Source of the DNA: Pseudomonas frederiksbergensis
GTDB lineage: Bacteria > Pseudomonadota > Gammaproteobacteria > Pseudomonadales > Pseudomonadaceae
DNA: 64,000 bases
NCBI RefSeq assembly: GCF_003732665.1
Contig: NZ_MOBP01000013.1
Location: forward strand, 237,593-301,592
Direction of reading: 5' to 3'
Shown here: in pieces, positions 50,566 through 58,620 of the stretch
How the letters are laid out: every line of letters starts with the position of its first letter
Position numbering within the stretch: the stretch's first letter is position 1
Notes under the pieces: model-generated
What the model was told of the DNA's origin: nothing
Databases searched by the model: none
Seen by the model: only the letters and a program-made list of their open reading frames with translations
Translations under genes and position numbers: made by a program

Positions 50566-51662
50566 GTCGTAGAACTGATTCAGTTGCGTTTATTGCGCTC
50601 GCCGTATTAACTGCTGCAACGACCTTTGCTAATGCGGGGACAGATGCCGTGGCCCCTTTGAACTCTTTAATCATTAAGACATTAAATGTAAATCTGATTG
50701 AAGGATTAAAGGATCAAAAAGTTCTGGTTCTAAAAGCGCAGCCGGGTGACGAAGCCCAAAAACTTCTTTTAACCGCTGGGGGGGAGGGGAAGTCGACCGT
50801 GGTTCTGGAGTCAAATTCAGCCCTGCCATTAATAAAAAATACATACTCGCCAGCGAGCTATGATGGATTTGAAGTTGGTACTGCTACTTCCAGGAAAAAT
50901 GTCATTACGGCGGTGGATATACAAGGTGAAACTGTCTCGCTGAAGTACGATTCTATAATGCCGGCAGAATATTTGTACCTGAAAACTACTGAAGAGGATA
51001 ATACAAAATACAATTTTAATTTGCAGTTTCAGTACGATGCTAAAATAAAAAAAATGGTGCTGAGAAATCTGCTTCTTGTGACAAATATCGAATCGTGTGA
51101 CCGTTCGCTATTAGGCGTTTATGCTTTGTCTCTTGGTTCCCTAAGTTCAACGTCGTTAGATGATTTCAACGGTGCAGACGCATTTAAATATTTGAAAAAA
51201 TTGCATATAGAAAGCCAGTCTGGGACAGGTAGTCGCGATAAGCTTATGCCCGTTGACTTGGCTGCTAACTTTGATCAAGCCTTAGCAGCTTATAAGAAAG
51301 GAGATAAAGATAAGTTTAATGAGGTGATGAGCTATTTTCTTGTGGGTGGAGGTGAAGATTCAGCATGTGCACCTGAAGCTTATGTTGTAGGGAAGTATTA
51401 TTTTTCAAAAAATCCCGGCTGGTCAAATGATCTAGGATTTTTGTTTGAAGAGTCTGGTCATTATGGTGAGGCGGTAGAGTTACTAAGCTATGTTATTGCC
51501 AATCATCCAGATAGGACGGTCGCTTATCTAAATTTGGCGGATGCTTATTGGGGATTGGGAAACAAGAAGCAGGCCGCTGAAAACTATAATAAATATAACT
51601 CGCTTATGATTCAGTCTGGAAAGACTGCAAAAGTTCCAAAGAGAGTGATCGAGCGAGGTTGA
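50562..51662 (+). CDS. Periplasmic TPR-containing protein, candidate immunity protein
   Basis: A 366-residue exported protein with a signal peptide (about 1-25, ending FANA). The N-terminal half is an unrecognised beta-rich domain; the C-terminal part has tetratricopeptide-like helices (around GHYGEAVELLSYVIANHPDR and LADAYWGLGNKKQAAENYNKY, about residues 300-350). It starts in an ATGA overlap with the effector gene, and a periplasmic location is where a producer would need protection from a peptidoglycan hydrolase. AT-rich with codon use unlike the T6SS core, so likely acquired with the effector. Family not recognised; the immunity role is inferred. Confidence 0.6.
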   Translation: MSRRTDSVAFIALAVLTAATTFANAGTDAVAPLNSLIIKTLNVNLIEGLKDQKVLVLKAQPGDEAQKLLLTAGGEGKSTVVLESNSALPLIKNTYSPASYDGFEVGTATSRKNVITAVDIQGETVSLKYDSIMPAEYLYLKTTEEDNTKYNFNLQFQYDAKIKKMVLRNLLLVTNIESCDRSLLGVYALSLGSLSSTSLDDFNGADAFKYLKKLHIESQSGTGSRDKLMPVDLAANFDQALAAYKKGDKDKFNEVMSYFLVGGGEDSACAPEAYVVGKYYFSKNPGWSNDLGFLFEESGHYGEAVELLSYVIANHPDRTVAYLNLADAYWGLGNKKQAAENYNKYNSLMIQSGKTAKVPKRVIERG

Positions 51663-51696
51663 AGGGTCTGAATTAGAGGGGAGATGTATTTGTTAT

Positions 51697-51741
51697 GGGG
51701 TCGGCTAAGATATTTATCTGCCTATAAATAAATCCGTCCCC
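51697..51741. repeat. 45-bp imperfect palindrome
   Basis: GGGGTCGG...ATTTAT-ctgcct-ATAAAT...CCGTCCCC. It lies in the 103-bp gap between two accessory genes and carries AT-rich TATAAATAA that could serve as a -10. A fragment of similar sequence (GGGGACTGATTTAATTTG) occurs near 52528. Confidence 0.35.
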
Positions 51742-51765
51742 ATTCGGTCTTTCGGGGAGCAAAGA

Positions 51766-52512
51766 GTGAAAAGAGCCTTCCTATTACTCGCGTCAATTTT
51801 CGTATGTATGACCGCTATGCCCGTTTTCTCCTCCGAGGTTGATCGCATTGGCACAGCCGTAAAGGTAGGTAATGACCGGGGCGATTCAGCCCTTGCTTCT
51901 GGAAAATCGGTGGCTTCAATCTCTCAGGGAGATTGCAAATACTCCTTGGCCCTGCTCGAAAATCAACACGTACAGTTTCATTCCCCTGATGCTGTGTTTC
52001 TTGAGTCCAAGATAATTCCGAAGGATGAGTATTGGCCGCACCTTGTACAGGCGGAAATGTCTGCGGGGTATGACTGGAGCTTTAAAGAGAATAACAATTT
52101 CAAATCAAAATGGTTTGGGCTGATGTGCGAGAGTGCTGAGAATTTTGGTTTGCTCCGTTCTGATCAAAGTAAAAGCGCTGGCGGCGATAGTCCAGAACTT
52201 CAGTTTGTTAAAGAGGCGAACGACCTTAAATGCCCTGCGACGCTGACAGAGAAAGGGTGGGTGCCAAATGTTAACGCAGGCCGACCGGAAGATTACGTTT
52301 TTCGCAAACTAAGTGGCGCTAACTGGTCGGGATTCATGTTTGGTTTCAAGAGTGAGAATAGGGGCAGTATGAGTCGTATTAATTTTTGTTTAGTGCACGA
52401 TGGAGATGTTTTGCTGGGTTCAGCTATAAGTAATTCCAAGCCATCATGGATTGACGAAAAAGCCTTTGAGGAAATCGAATCAACGTTAAGGACCGTGACT
52501 TTCACGCCTTGA
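51766..52512 (+). CDS. Secreted protein of unknown function, candidate immunity or accessory
   Basis: A 248-residue exported protein with a signal peptide (about 1-22, MKRAFLLLASIFVCM to VFSS) and three or more cysteines in the mature part (GDCKYS, GLMCES, LKCPAT, INFCLV) that could form disulfides in the periplasm. It starts at a GTG with GGGGAG upstream. Family not recognised. Low GC and its place downstream of the effector and TPR protein suggest the same acquired cassette. It could be a second immunity protein or unrelated cargo. Confidence 0.5.
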   Translation: MKRAFLLLASIFVCMTAMPVFSSEVDRIGTAVKVGNDRGDSALASGKSVASISQGDCKYSLALLENQHVQFHSPDAVFLESKIIPKDEYWPHLVQAEMSAGYDWSFKENNNFKSKWFGLMCESAENFGLLRSDQSKSAGGDSPELQFVKEANDLKCPATLTEKGWVPNVNAGRPEDYVFRKLSGANWSGFMFGFKSENRGSMSRINFCLVHDGDVLLGSAISNSKPSWIDEKAFEEIESTLRTVTFTP

Positions 52513-52644
52513 TTGCGTATGTGACAAGGGGACTGATTTAATTTGCCGCGCTCAGGGATGAATGAACCAAATGCGTGCAAGACCAAATCCCCTCAAATAT
52601 TAGACCGGCATACCCTTTATATGAATCAAGGATTGAAGACAGTG

Positions 52645-53982
52645 ATGCGTTTTAGATTGAGTTGGATACTGGGCGCGTTTGCGCTATTGCCTGTTTCAGC
52701 CGCATTTGCCCAAGACGATTGCAGTGAAATCAGCTCAAGCTCACAGGTTGTCCGGTGTTCCGAGGCTACAAAGAATTCCGCCGATTCCCAGTTGAATACG
52801 AGCTACCACCAATTGATGGCGAGGCTCGAATCTCAATATTCAGTCGATGCGAAATTGGGTGCGGAGTATTCGGCGCAGGTAAAGGAATCGCAGCGTGCAT
52901 GGATCAAGTTACGGGATACGAATTGCGCGGTAGAGGCGTTCGAGATTGACGCGGGCAAGCCTGCTTATGTGGCGGTGGTGAACAATTGCATTGCGAAGAT
53001 GAGTCGGGAGCGTTCGGCTTATCTGGACGGGATCGCGCCAGACATCGCAGGCGGAGGTAGTAGGTCGTGTCCATCCTCGGACTTCGCGCAGTTTCTGCCA
53101 GCATTTTCTGCCTCCGCAGAATCCCAGAAACGCCTAACCGCACTGGCGGTGAAGATATTGGTGTTGAAACGGACCTCGGACCCTGGCCGATTTTTGCCGG
53201 AAATTACTGCTGAGACAGGCGCCAGTTTGACGTTTCCGTTAATGGCTGCGATCCAGGGCAGGTCTGAAACGGTTGAGATTGAAACGGTCGACGACACTCA
53301 CATGAACGTTGTGGATAAACGGGCGGGTAACAGCAATATCAAGATTTTTAACTTTGCTAAAAAGTCGTGCTGGGCGCTTGTCGGGATTGAGGATTGGTCG
53401 CTCAGTGAGAAGGAGCTTGTCGCACCCGCTAGACCTGGAATGAGCCGCGCCGAGAACCTTTGTTATCAACGGGCAGAGGGTTTGGGTGGGTTGGGGTTTC
53501 TTGAGCAATACCGTCTGACTGCGGAGTTGATTGAAGCGTCCCTGGAAAATTACGTCTGTGCTGCGGCGTCGGGTGATCCGGAGGCGAGTCTATCGGCGGC
53601 ACGTTTAAGTCTTTCGCAGATGGCGCCTCAATTGGAAACCAGCAAGGTCGAGGCTTTGTTCAAAGCGGCATCGACGACTGCGGACGGCGCGCTCGGTTAT
53701 GCCACGTATTTTTGTAACGGTAATTCCACGGACTATAGCGGTCCTTGCCTGCACCCGGAGCAGGCAGAAAAGGAGGCAATTCGCGCGGTTTCCATGGGGT
53801 CCTCAGATGCGATGAATTATCTGGGCTCTTCTTTTGAAAGTGGCGAGTTGGGAACGAAGGATCTGTCCCGAGCCTTGGCCTGTTATCAGTTGTCCGCTGA
53901 TAGAAGTCGCCCGCAGGGGAGCGAGGGCGTGAAGCGCTTGGTTTCGCAAGACCCAGACTTAAAGCCCAGTCACTGCCTGTAA
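52645..53982 (+). CDS. Secreted LprI-like (DUF1311) protein with SEL1-like repeats
   Basis: A 445-residue exported protein. A signal peptide (about 1-22, ending AAFA) leads to a domain with the LprI/DUF1311 pattern: VVRCSEATKNSADSQLNTSY, then ESQRAWIKLRDTNC and a conserved C near NNCIAKMSRERSAYLDG. LprI of Mycobacterium is reported to inhibit lysozyme, so this may guard against lysozyme-like effectors such as the product of 47833-50565. The C-terminal 150 residues contain SEL1-type helical repeats (AVSMGSSDAMNYLGSSFESG...). The region up to residue about 260 is paralogous to 57828-58571. Starts at 52621 (ATG) or 52642 (GTG) are also possible. A terminator follows. Confidence 0.7.
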   Translation: MRFRLSWILGAFALLPVSAAFAQDDCSEISSSSQVVRCSEATKNSADSQLNTSYHQLMARLESQYSVDAKLGAEYSAQVKESQRAWIKLRDTNCAVEAFEIDAGKPAYVAVVNNCIAKMSRERSAYLDGIAPDIAGGGSRSCPSSDFAQFLPAFSASAESQKRLTALAVKILVLKRTSDPGRFLPEITAETGASLTFPLMAAIQGRSETVEIETVDDTHMNVVDKRAGNSNIKIFNFAKKSCWALVGIEDWSLSEKELVAPARPGMSRAENLCYQRAEGLGGLGFLEQYRLTAELIEASLENYVCAAASGDPEASLSAARLSLSQMAPQLETSKVEALFKAASTTADGALGYATYFCNGNSTDYSGPCLHPEQAEKEAIRAVSMGSSDAMNYLGSSFESGELGTKDLSRALACYQLSADRSRPQGSEGVKRLVSQDPDLKPSHCL

Positions 53983-54007
53983 ATTTGCTGTGCATATAAA
54001 CATCGAA

Positions 54008-54038
54008 GAAGGGGACATTAAGTCCCCTTCGTTTTTTC
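54008..54038 (+). terminator. Intrinsic terminator after the LprI/SEL1 gene
   Basis: GAAGGGGAC-ATTAA-GTCCCCTTC followed by GTTTTTTC: a perfect 9-bp stem with a T-run, 25 bp after the stop. It also abuts the end of the convergent DUF6124-like gene. Confidence 0.9.
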
Positions 54039-54427
54039 TACGCCTTAGCCCGATGCGCCCCAGGATCCGGCGAATCAATTTGATCCAGCGCACGCTCTAC
54101 CAATAAATGCACCCCATCCGCCAATCGACTCAGCGCCAAGGCTACCGAGCGGCGTGTGCCTTCTACGTCGTCCGCCAGGTCCGCAGCGATGGCGCTGATG
54201 GACAGCAGGTCTTCGGACGCATTGGCCAGGAGGGTTTCGGCGTGGAGGTCGCGGGAGGCGGCGAATAGGGCGCCTTTGCGCGGCTTGGATTTGGGTTTCG
54301 CGTCGGGGTTTGGGCCGAGGTGGTAGTCGAGGGCGCGTTCGGCGGCTTCGTGGAGTTTTTTCGAATCGAGGGATTCGTAGGGGGATGTAGATAAGTCGTT
54401 AGGTGGATTCGGTGTTGGCTTGATCAT
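54038..54427 (-). CDS. DUF6124-like small cytoplasmic protein
   Basis: A 129-residue protein. The N-terminal SPYESLDSKKLHEAAERAL and the helical C-terminus (LLSISAIAADLADDVEGTR...) match, from memory, the DUF6124 family, common in Pseudomonas and of unknown function. There is no signal peptide or membrane segment. The ATG at 54427 has GGAAG upstream; the longer reading frame from 54628 is translated leader sequence and lacks family features. A long leader with a UUCG hairpin precedes it. Convergent with the LprI/SEL1 gene. Whether it relates to the T6SS region is not known. Confidence 0.65.
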   Translation of the reverse strand: MIKPTPNPPNDLSTSPYESLDSKKLHEAAERALDYHLGPNPDAKPKSKPRKGALFAASRDLHAETLLANASEDLLSISAIAADLADDVEGTRRSVALALSRLADGVHLLVERALDQIDSPDPGAHRAKA

Positions 54428-54525
54428 AGGTATCTTCCGGTAATTGGAGTTGACACCGTTTCGCTTGCACTTCGAAAGAGGTGGCAACTGTGCATAGGTG
54501 TGCAAGACCGGTCCGGAACCCCGGC

Positions 54526-54539
54526 AGACCCGAAGGTCT
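54526..54539 (-). promoter_or_regulatory. UUCG-tetraloop hairpin in the leader of the DUF6124-like gene
   Basis: On the minus strand AGACC-TTCG-GGTCT, a 5-bp stem capped by the very stable UUCG loop, about 100 nt before the start. It lies in a leader of about 190 nt that includes further paired segments such as TTCCGGACCGG and TGCACACCTATGCA. I recall similar leaders before related Pseudomonas genes, but have not compared them. The rest of 54428-54890 has no gene that I can see. Confidence 0.45.
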
Positions 54540-54752
54540 CCCATACACAGTCGCCATAACGATTTGCGAGCATAAAAAAATGCACAGCCAATAGCCATAA
54601 GCGAATGTATTCCAGATCGGACTTGCACGTCCGTGTCACCGTTTTGTGCGATGACGAGAAGAGGTTATCGGTGAACGCAAACCTCGCCTAGTTCACGAAC
54701 ATCCCTCCGTATTGAAGGAAATGTCCGAGAGGTTTGCGGGCATTAAGACCAA

Positions 54753-54782
54753 AAAACCACAGCCTGCGGCAGCTCCTACAGA
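54753..54782. repeat. Half copy of the 'gcagcctncggcagctcctac' repeat
   Basis: AAAACCACAGCCTGCGGCAG followed by CTCCTACAG matches one arm of the palindrome at 18321-18395; the other arm is missing. Confidence 0.55.
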
Positions 54783-54890
54783 AGTACCTTTTCCGTCAGA
54801 TAAATCGCCAATTTATTTCATCTCGCCAACGGCCATCCGCCCATAAACCCTTTAGACTTGCCCCCCTCAAGGAAGCCCCCAGGACACGGA

Positions 54891-55355
54891 ATGCCAGTCC
54901 CCCCGAACACCCTTCGCAAAGCCCTGATCGCCTGGCTCTACGCCGCCGCGCTGGTGCATCTGTTCGTCAGCATCGCCCTCGCCTGGGCCGGCCATTCGGG
55001 CCTGCTCGGCGGCTATCTGAAAATCATCGAGCAAGCCTTCTGGGCCACCGACGCCGTACCCCACGCCGCCCGTGAACAACAACTCTGGTGGCTCGCCGTG
55101 TTTGGCGCGACGTTGCAAAGTTATTCCCTCTACATGCTCGCCCTTGTGCGCATTGGCAGTCGGCTCAAAACCCCGATGGCGTGGGGCTGGTTGATCGCGG
55201 GCATCGTGCTCTGGGCACCGCAGGACATGTGGTTTTCCCTGAGCACCCAGCTCTGGTTGAACCTGTGGATCGACGGCTTCGCTCTCCTGGCGTTGCTGCC
55301 GCCGCTATTCTGGCTCTACCGCCACGACCGCCGCGTTTCCAGGATGTGTCCATGA
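54891..55355 (+). CDS. Four-helix inner-membrane protein coupled to the phosphotransferase-like gene
   Basis: A 154-residue protein with four predicted membrane segments (around residues 10-30, 60-84, 95-112 and 120-143). No family was recognised. It begins at an ATG with a weak AGGA-type site (CCCAGGACACGGA) upstream and ends in an ATGA overlap with the 811-residue fusion gene, so the two proteins are made together. It may anchor that enzyme or provide its substrate (for instance a lipid or a transported compound). Nothing in the sequence fixes the function. Confidence 0.6.
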   Translation: MPVPPNTLRKALIAWLYAAALVHLFVSIALAWAGHSGLLGGYLKIIEQAFWATDAVPHAAREQQLWWLAVFGATLQSYSLYMLALVRIGSRLKTPMAWGWLIAGIVLWAPQDMWFSLSTQLWLNLWIDGFALLALLPPLFWLYRHDRRVSRMCP

Positions 55356-57787
55356 ACAAACCTGTGATGTACCTGTTGGCCGGTAACGGTGGAGCCGCCG
55401 ATTGGTGGGATGACGCGCTGCCGCACTTTGAGCGCTATCACGTGGTGCCGTTGGAATTGCCGGGCTTCGGCGACAATCCTCAAGACCCGTGCGAAGACCT
55501 CGCGGCGTACGCTCAGGCATTGCTGGCGATGACGGTTGAGGGCAGCGCAATCATGGCGGTCGGGGTTAATGCGCTGCTGGTGTTGCATGCGCTGCAACGC
55601 AAGCCGGGGTATTTCTGTCGCAGCGTGTTGCTGGCGCCGGTCGGGGCGTTTTTGTGGCAGCGGCGATTGCCGGCGCTGATGTCGCCGCTGCCGATTCGCA
55701 AGACCATTCATTGGTTGCTGGCGAACAAGCCTGCGGTGTTCGCGCACAAGTTCTCCAACCAGACCTGGACGCTTGCGCAGTACGCTCGCATGGGCGCCGG
55801 GTATGCGCGGTGCCGCGCATTTGTGCCGCACTGGGACCTGGTGCGCGCCGATACCGCGTTGCCGCTGCTGGAGTGGATCACCGACCCGGTCGAGCTGGTC
55901 TGGGGCGATCAGGACAATGTGCTCGGCATCGCCCAGGCTGCGGCGTGGTCGGCGATTCTGGCCCGGGCCGACCTGACCATCAGCCTGAAAACCGGTTGGG
56001 GGCATTACCCGTGGATCGATGCGCCAGCGGAATTCGCCGCGTGGCTGGAGTTGGGCGAATGCGGATTCGTCGCGCATACCAAGGGCGGTCGCTTGCGTCT
56101 GGCCGAGTTGGCCGGGCAAGCGGTGCCGCCGGCGCTGACGCTCAACGATGCTCACGATTCGCGCTTGCCGGCGTTTCTCGCCAGCCAACCGGACGCCACG
56201 TGGGCGGTGCGTTCTTCCAGCTATGGCGAGGATCAGGCCGATGCGGCGAATGCCGGGTTGAGCACCACGTTCCTGCGCGAACCGACGTCCAACGTGCCAG
56301 CACGGATTGCCGAGTTGAGCGCGGCGGGCGTGGAAGAAGTGGTGGTGCAGCGCTTCATTACGCCGCAACTGTCCGGGATCGCGTTTGTGCGGCATCTGTC
56401 GGTGGAATTGGAGTGGGTCGAGGGTCACCTGGAGTCGCTGGCCGACGGTCAGGTCAGTCCCGAACGCGCCATCATTTCCCGCCTCGGCGATTCGTGGAGT
56501 AGCGGCACCTTCAAACCTTCCCATGGCCTGACGGCGAAAGCGTTGTGGCGCTTTCTGCAAGGCGTGTTGCGGGTCTTCCACTACGTGCCAGGCGACGTCG
56601 AATGGGCCTGGGACGGCCAGCAACTCTGGCTGCTGCAATACCGGCCGATCAGCGACTACGGCTGGCGCCGACACCTGACCGCCGCCAACATCGCCGAGAT
56701 CCTGCCGCCACAGCCGAGCGTGTTCGTGGAGTACGCGCAACGACGTGCGGCGGCGAGTATTCCGGCGATCATGGCGCGCTGGGATTCTCGGGTGTTGCAG
56801 GACAACGAGCCGTTTACTGCGGTGTTTGGCGGCGCTTCCTACATCAACAATGACCTGTTTCTTGCGCGGCTGGCGGACTGGGGCATTTCCGCCAGCAGCT
56901 ACGCCGGTGAAGTCGGCGGCGCGACACCGCACCTGCCTTGGCGGCCGTTGCGAATGCTGCGTTCGGTGCCGTTGTTCCTGCGCATGCAGCGCATCGCTCG
57001 CGGGCATTTGCTGACGCTGGAAAGGGGTTTGCAGCGCTTCGATCAGGAGCTGTCCGAACTCATCGCCCAAGGGGCCGATGGTCAGCAATTGGCCGATTGG
57101 TTCACCCGGTTTTATGTGTTCGTGGTGCAGGGCAACCTGTGCATCGCCACGTCGTTGGCCAGCAGTGGCGGCGACTTGCTGGGCCGACCGCCAACTGCGT
57201 ATGACGACCTCGAAAACAGCCCCCATCGACTGCCGTGGGAAACCGACCCGGCCACACCACGCCCGGCGCCGACCGACCTGCCATTGCAAGCCTTCCCGCA
57301 ATGGCCCGCGCTTATCCGCATCGCCCATTCCACCGGCCTGCCGGGCCTGCGCGGCTACTACCTGCAAGTGCGCGAGTGGTATCGCGACAACCTCATGCGG
57401 ATCTTCTTTCGCCTGCACCATGCGATGCCGATGGCTGATCGAGCGCACTGGTTCGCGCCACATCCCGACATTCGCAGCCGCGACGGCAGTTTCTGGCAGG
57501 ACGGTCGCGAAGGCACCGAGCAAGCGACCGGGTTCATGATTTATCCGGGCCAGGTGCAGGGGATTTTGGGCGACGACATTTTGCTCGAGGACACCCTCGA
57601 CCCTGGCCGCCACGCACACTACCAAGCCGCGCGGGCGGTGATTGCGCGGATGGGTGGGCGGTTGTCCCATGGCTCGACGTTGCTGCGGGAATTGCGCAAG
57701 CCTTCGGCGGTGCTGCCTCAGGTGGATCTGGCGTGGGTGGGGCGTGAGGTGTTGTATCGGGATGGTGAGTTGGTGTTGGTGAAGTAG
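55352..57787 (+). CDS. Fusion: degenerate alpha/beta-hydrolase + ATP-grasp + phospho-histidine domain
   Basis: An 811-residue cytoplasmic protein with an unusual order. Residues 1-235 look like an alpha/beta-hydrolase, but the nucleophile elbow is GVNAL (71-75) with Asn73 where Ser is expected; Asp188 (WGDQD) and His218 (GWGHYP) remain. Residues 240-435 are a PEP-synthase/rifampin-phosphotransferase type ATP-grasp domain with the key residues kept: Lys244 (TKGGRL), Arg287 (AVRSSS), Glu417 (VEWAW), Gln429 and Arg431 (LLQYRP). A helical region (440-720) follows, then the swivelling domain with phospho-accepting His773 (GGRLSHGSTLLREL). It could phosphorylate a small substrate using ATP through His773. 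Substrate unknown. Confidence 0.75.
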   Translation: MNKPVMYLLAGNGGAADWWDDALPHFERYHVVPLELPGFGDNPQDPCEDLAAYAQALLAMTVEGSAIMAVGVNALLVLHALQRKPGYFCRSVLLAPVGAFLWQRRLPALMSPLPIRKTIHWLLANKPAVFAHKFSNQTWTLAQYARMGAGYARCRAFVPHWDLVRADTALPLLEWITDPVELVWGDQDNVLGIAQAAAWSAILARADLTISLKTGWGHYPWIDAPAEFAAWLELGECGFVAHTKGGRLRLAELAGQAVPPALTLNDAHDSRLPAFLASQPDATWAVRSSSYGEDQADAANAGLSTTFLREPTSNVPARIAELSAAGVEEVVVQRFITPQLSGIAFVRHLSVELEWVEGHLESLADGQVSPERAIISRLGDSWSSGTFKPSHGLTAKALWRFLQGVLRVFHYVPGDVEWAWDGQQLWLLQYRPISDYGWRRHLTAANIAEILPPQPSVFVEYAQRRAAASIPAIMARWDSRVLQDNEPFTAVFGGASYINNDLFLARLADWGISASSYAGEVGGATPHLPWRPLRMLRSVPLFLRMQRIARGHLLTLERGLQRFDQELSELIAQGADGQQLADWFTRFYVFVVQGNLCIATSLASSGGDLLGRPPTAYDDLENSPHRLPWETDPATPRPAPTDLPLQAFPQWPALIRIAHSTGLPGLRGYYLQVREWYRDNLMRIFFRLHHAMPMADRAHWFAPHPDIRSRDGSFWQDGREGTEQATGFMIYPGQVQGILGDDILLEDTLDPGRHAHYQAARAVIARMGGRLSHGSTLLRELRKPSAVLPQVDLAWVGREVLYRDGELVLVK

Positions 57788-57827
57788 GGCGGGTGTTTGG
57801 TTGGCTGGTTATTTCAAAGGATCTGAA

Positions 57828-58571
57828 GTGAGAAAAGTTCTGTTAGCACTGCTTGGTTTGCTACCAATGGCCGCTCAGGCTGAGGATGCTTGCAAAGAAG
57901 TCACCCTGGGCGTGTCGGTCTACAGGTGCTCGGAGTCCGAACGAAAAGCCGCCGATGCGCAACTCAACGTCAGCTACAAAAAATTGATAGCGCGGTTTGA
58001 ATCTCAGCACCGGATTAACCCCGAGCAAGGAAAGGTCTTCATGACCATGGCCAGGGATTCCCAGCGCGCCTGGCTTAAGTTGCGAGACACCAATTGCCCA
58101 CTTGAGGCCACAGACATTGAGCCGGGCGTAGAGGCGTCTCTCACAACGATCAACTTTTGCGTTGCCAGAATGAGCCAGGAGCGCGCGGCTTATCTGGACG
58201 GGATTGTGCCGGACGAATTCGGCGTCTCCTGCCCATCGACTGACTTCAATGTGTTCCTCGCTTCGTTTGCAGAGAATTCGGCCGTTCAGAGAGCGTTTAT
58301 TCAGCGACCTCTTCAATTTCTGGCAACGGTAGATGCCGAGCCCGAACCTCGGCTGGAGAAGCGAGCCCTGGAAGATAAGCAGATCAAATATCCGCTAATG
58401 CCTGATCGCGCACACCGGGAAGCGGAAGGTCTGACTTTAAGTATCAAGGAGCGCAGCGGAGATACCGCCACGGCTATTTTGAATAAGCCAGATACCGACT
58501 ACTTGGTTGAGTATCGATTTGTGCTTGGAAAGTGCTGGATGCTCAGTGAAGTTTCGGATTTTGCGATTTAG
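57828..58571 (+). CDS. Secreted LprI-like (DUF1311) protein
   Basis: A 247-residue exported protein with a short signal peptide (about 1-18, ending AAQA) and the LprI/DUF1311 pattern: VYRCSESERKAADAQLNVSY and DSQRAWLKLRDTNC, then FCVARMSQERAAYLDGI. It aligns along its full length with the first 260 residues of the protein at 52645-53982 but has no SEL1 repeats, so the two arose by duplication. It starts at a GTG with AAAGGA 6 nt upstream; ATG-less longer frames from 57801 are less likely. It follows the fusion gene by 40 bp. A lysozyme-inhibitor-like role is suggested by family only. Confidence 0.7.
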   Translation: MRKVLLALLGLLPMAAQAEDACKEVTLGVSVYRCSESERKAADAQLNVSYKKLIARFESQHRINPEQGKVFMTMARDSQRAWLKLRDTNCPLEATDIEPGVEASLTTINFCVARMSQERAAYLDGIVPDEFGVSCPSTDFNVFLASFAENSAVQRAFIQRPLQFLATVDAEPEPRLEKRALEDKQIKYPLMPDRAHREAEGLTLSIKERSGDTATAILNKPDTDYLVEYRFVLGKCWMLSEVSDFAI

Positions 58572-58593
58572 TGAGATGGGGCAATTTAAGATC

Positions 58594-58620
58594 AAAAGAT
58601 CGCAGCCTTCGGCAGCTCCT
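58594..58620. repeat. Half copy of the 'gatcgcagccttcggcagctcct' repeat
   Basis: AAAAGATCGCAGCCTTCGGC followed by AGCTCCT, the same arm as in 18321-18395, 23 bp after a stop codon. No inverse arm follows. Confidence 0.6.

Noticed and set aside
54434..54628. N-terminal extension or small peptide upstream of the DUF6124-like protein
   Set aside because: The frame is open, but the leader forms hairpins, the SD-supported ATG is at 54427, and the family begins there.
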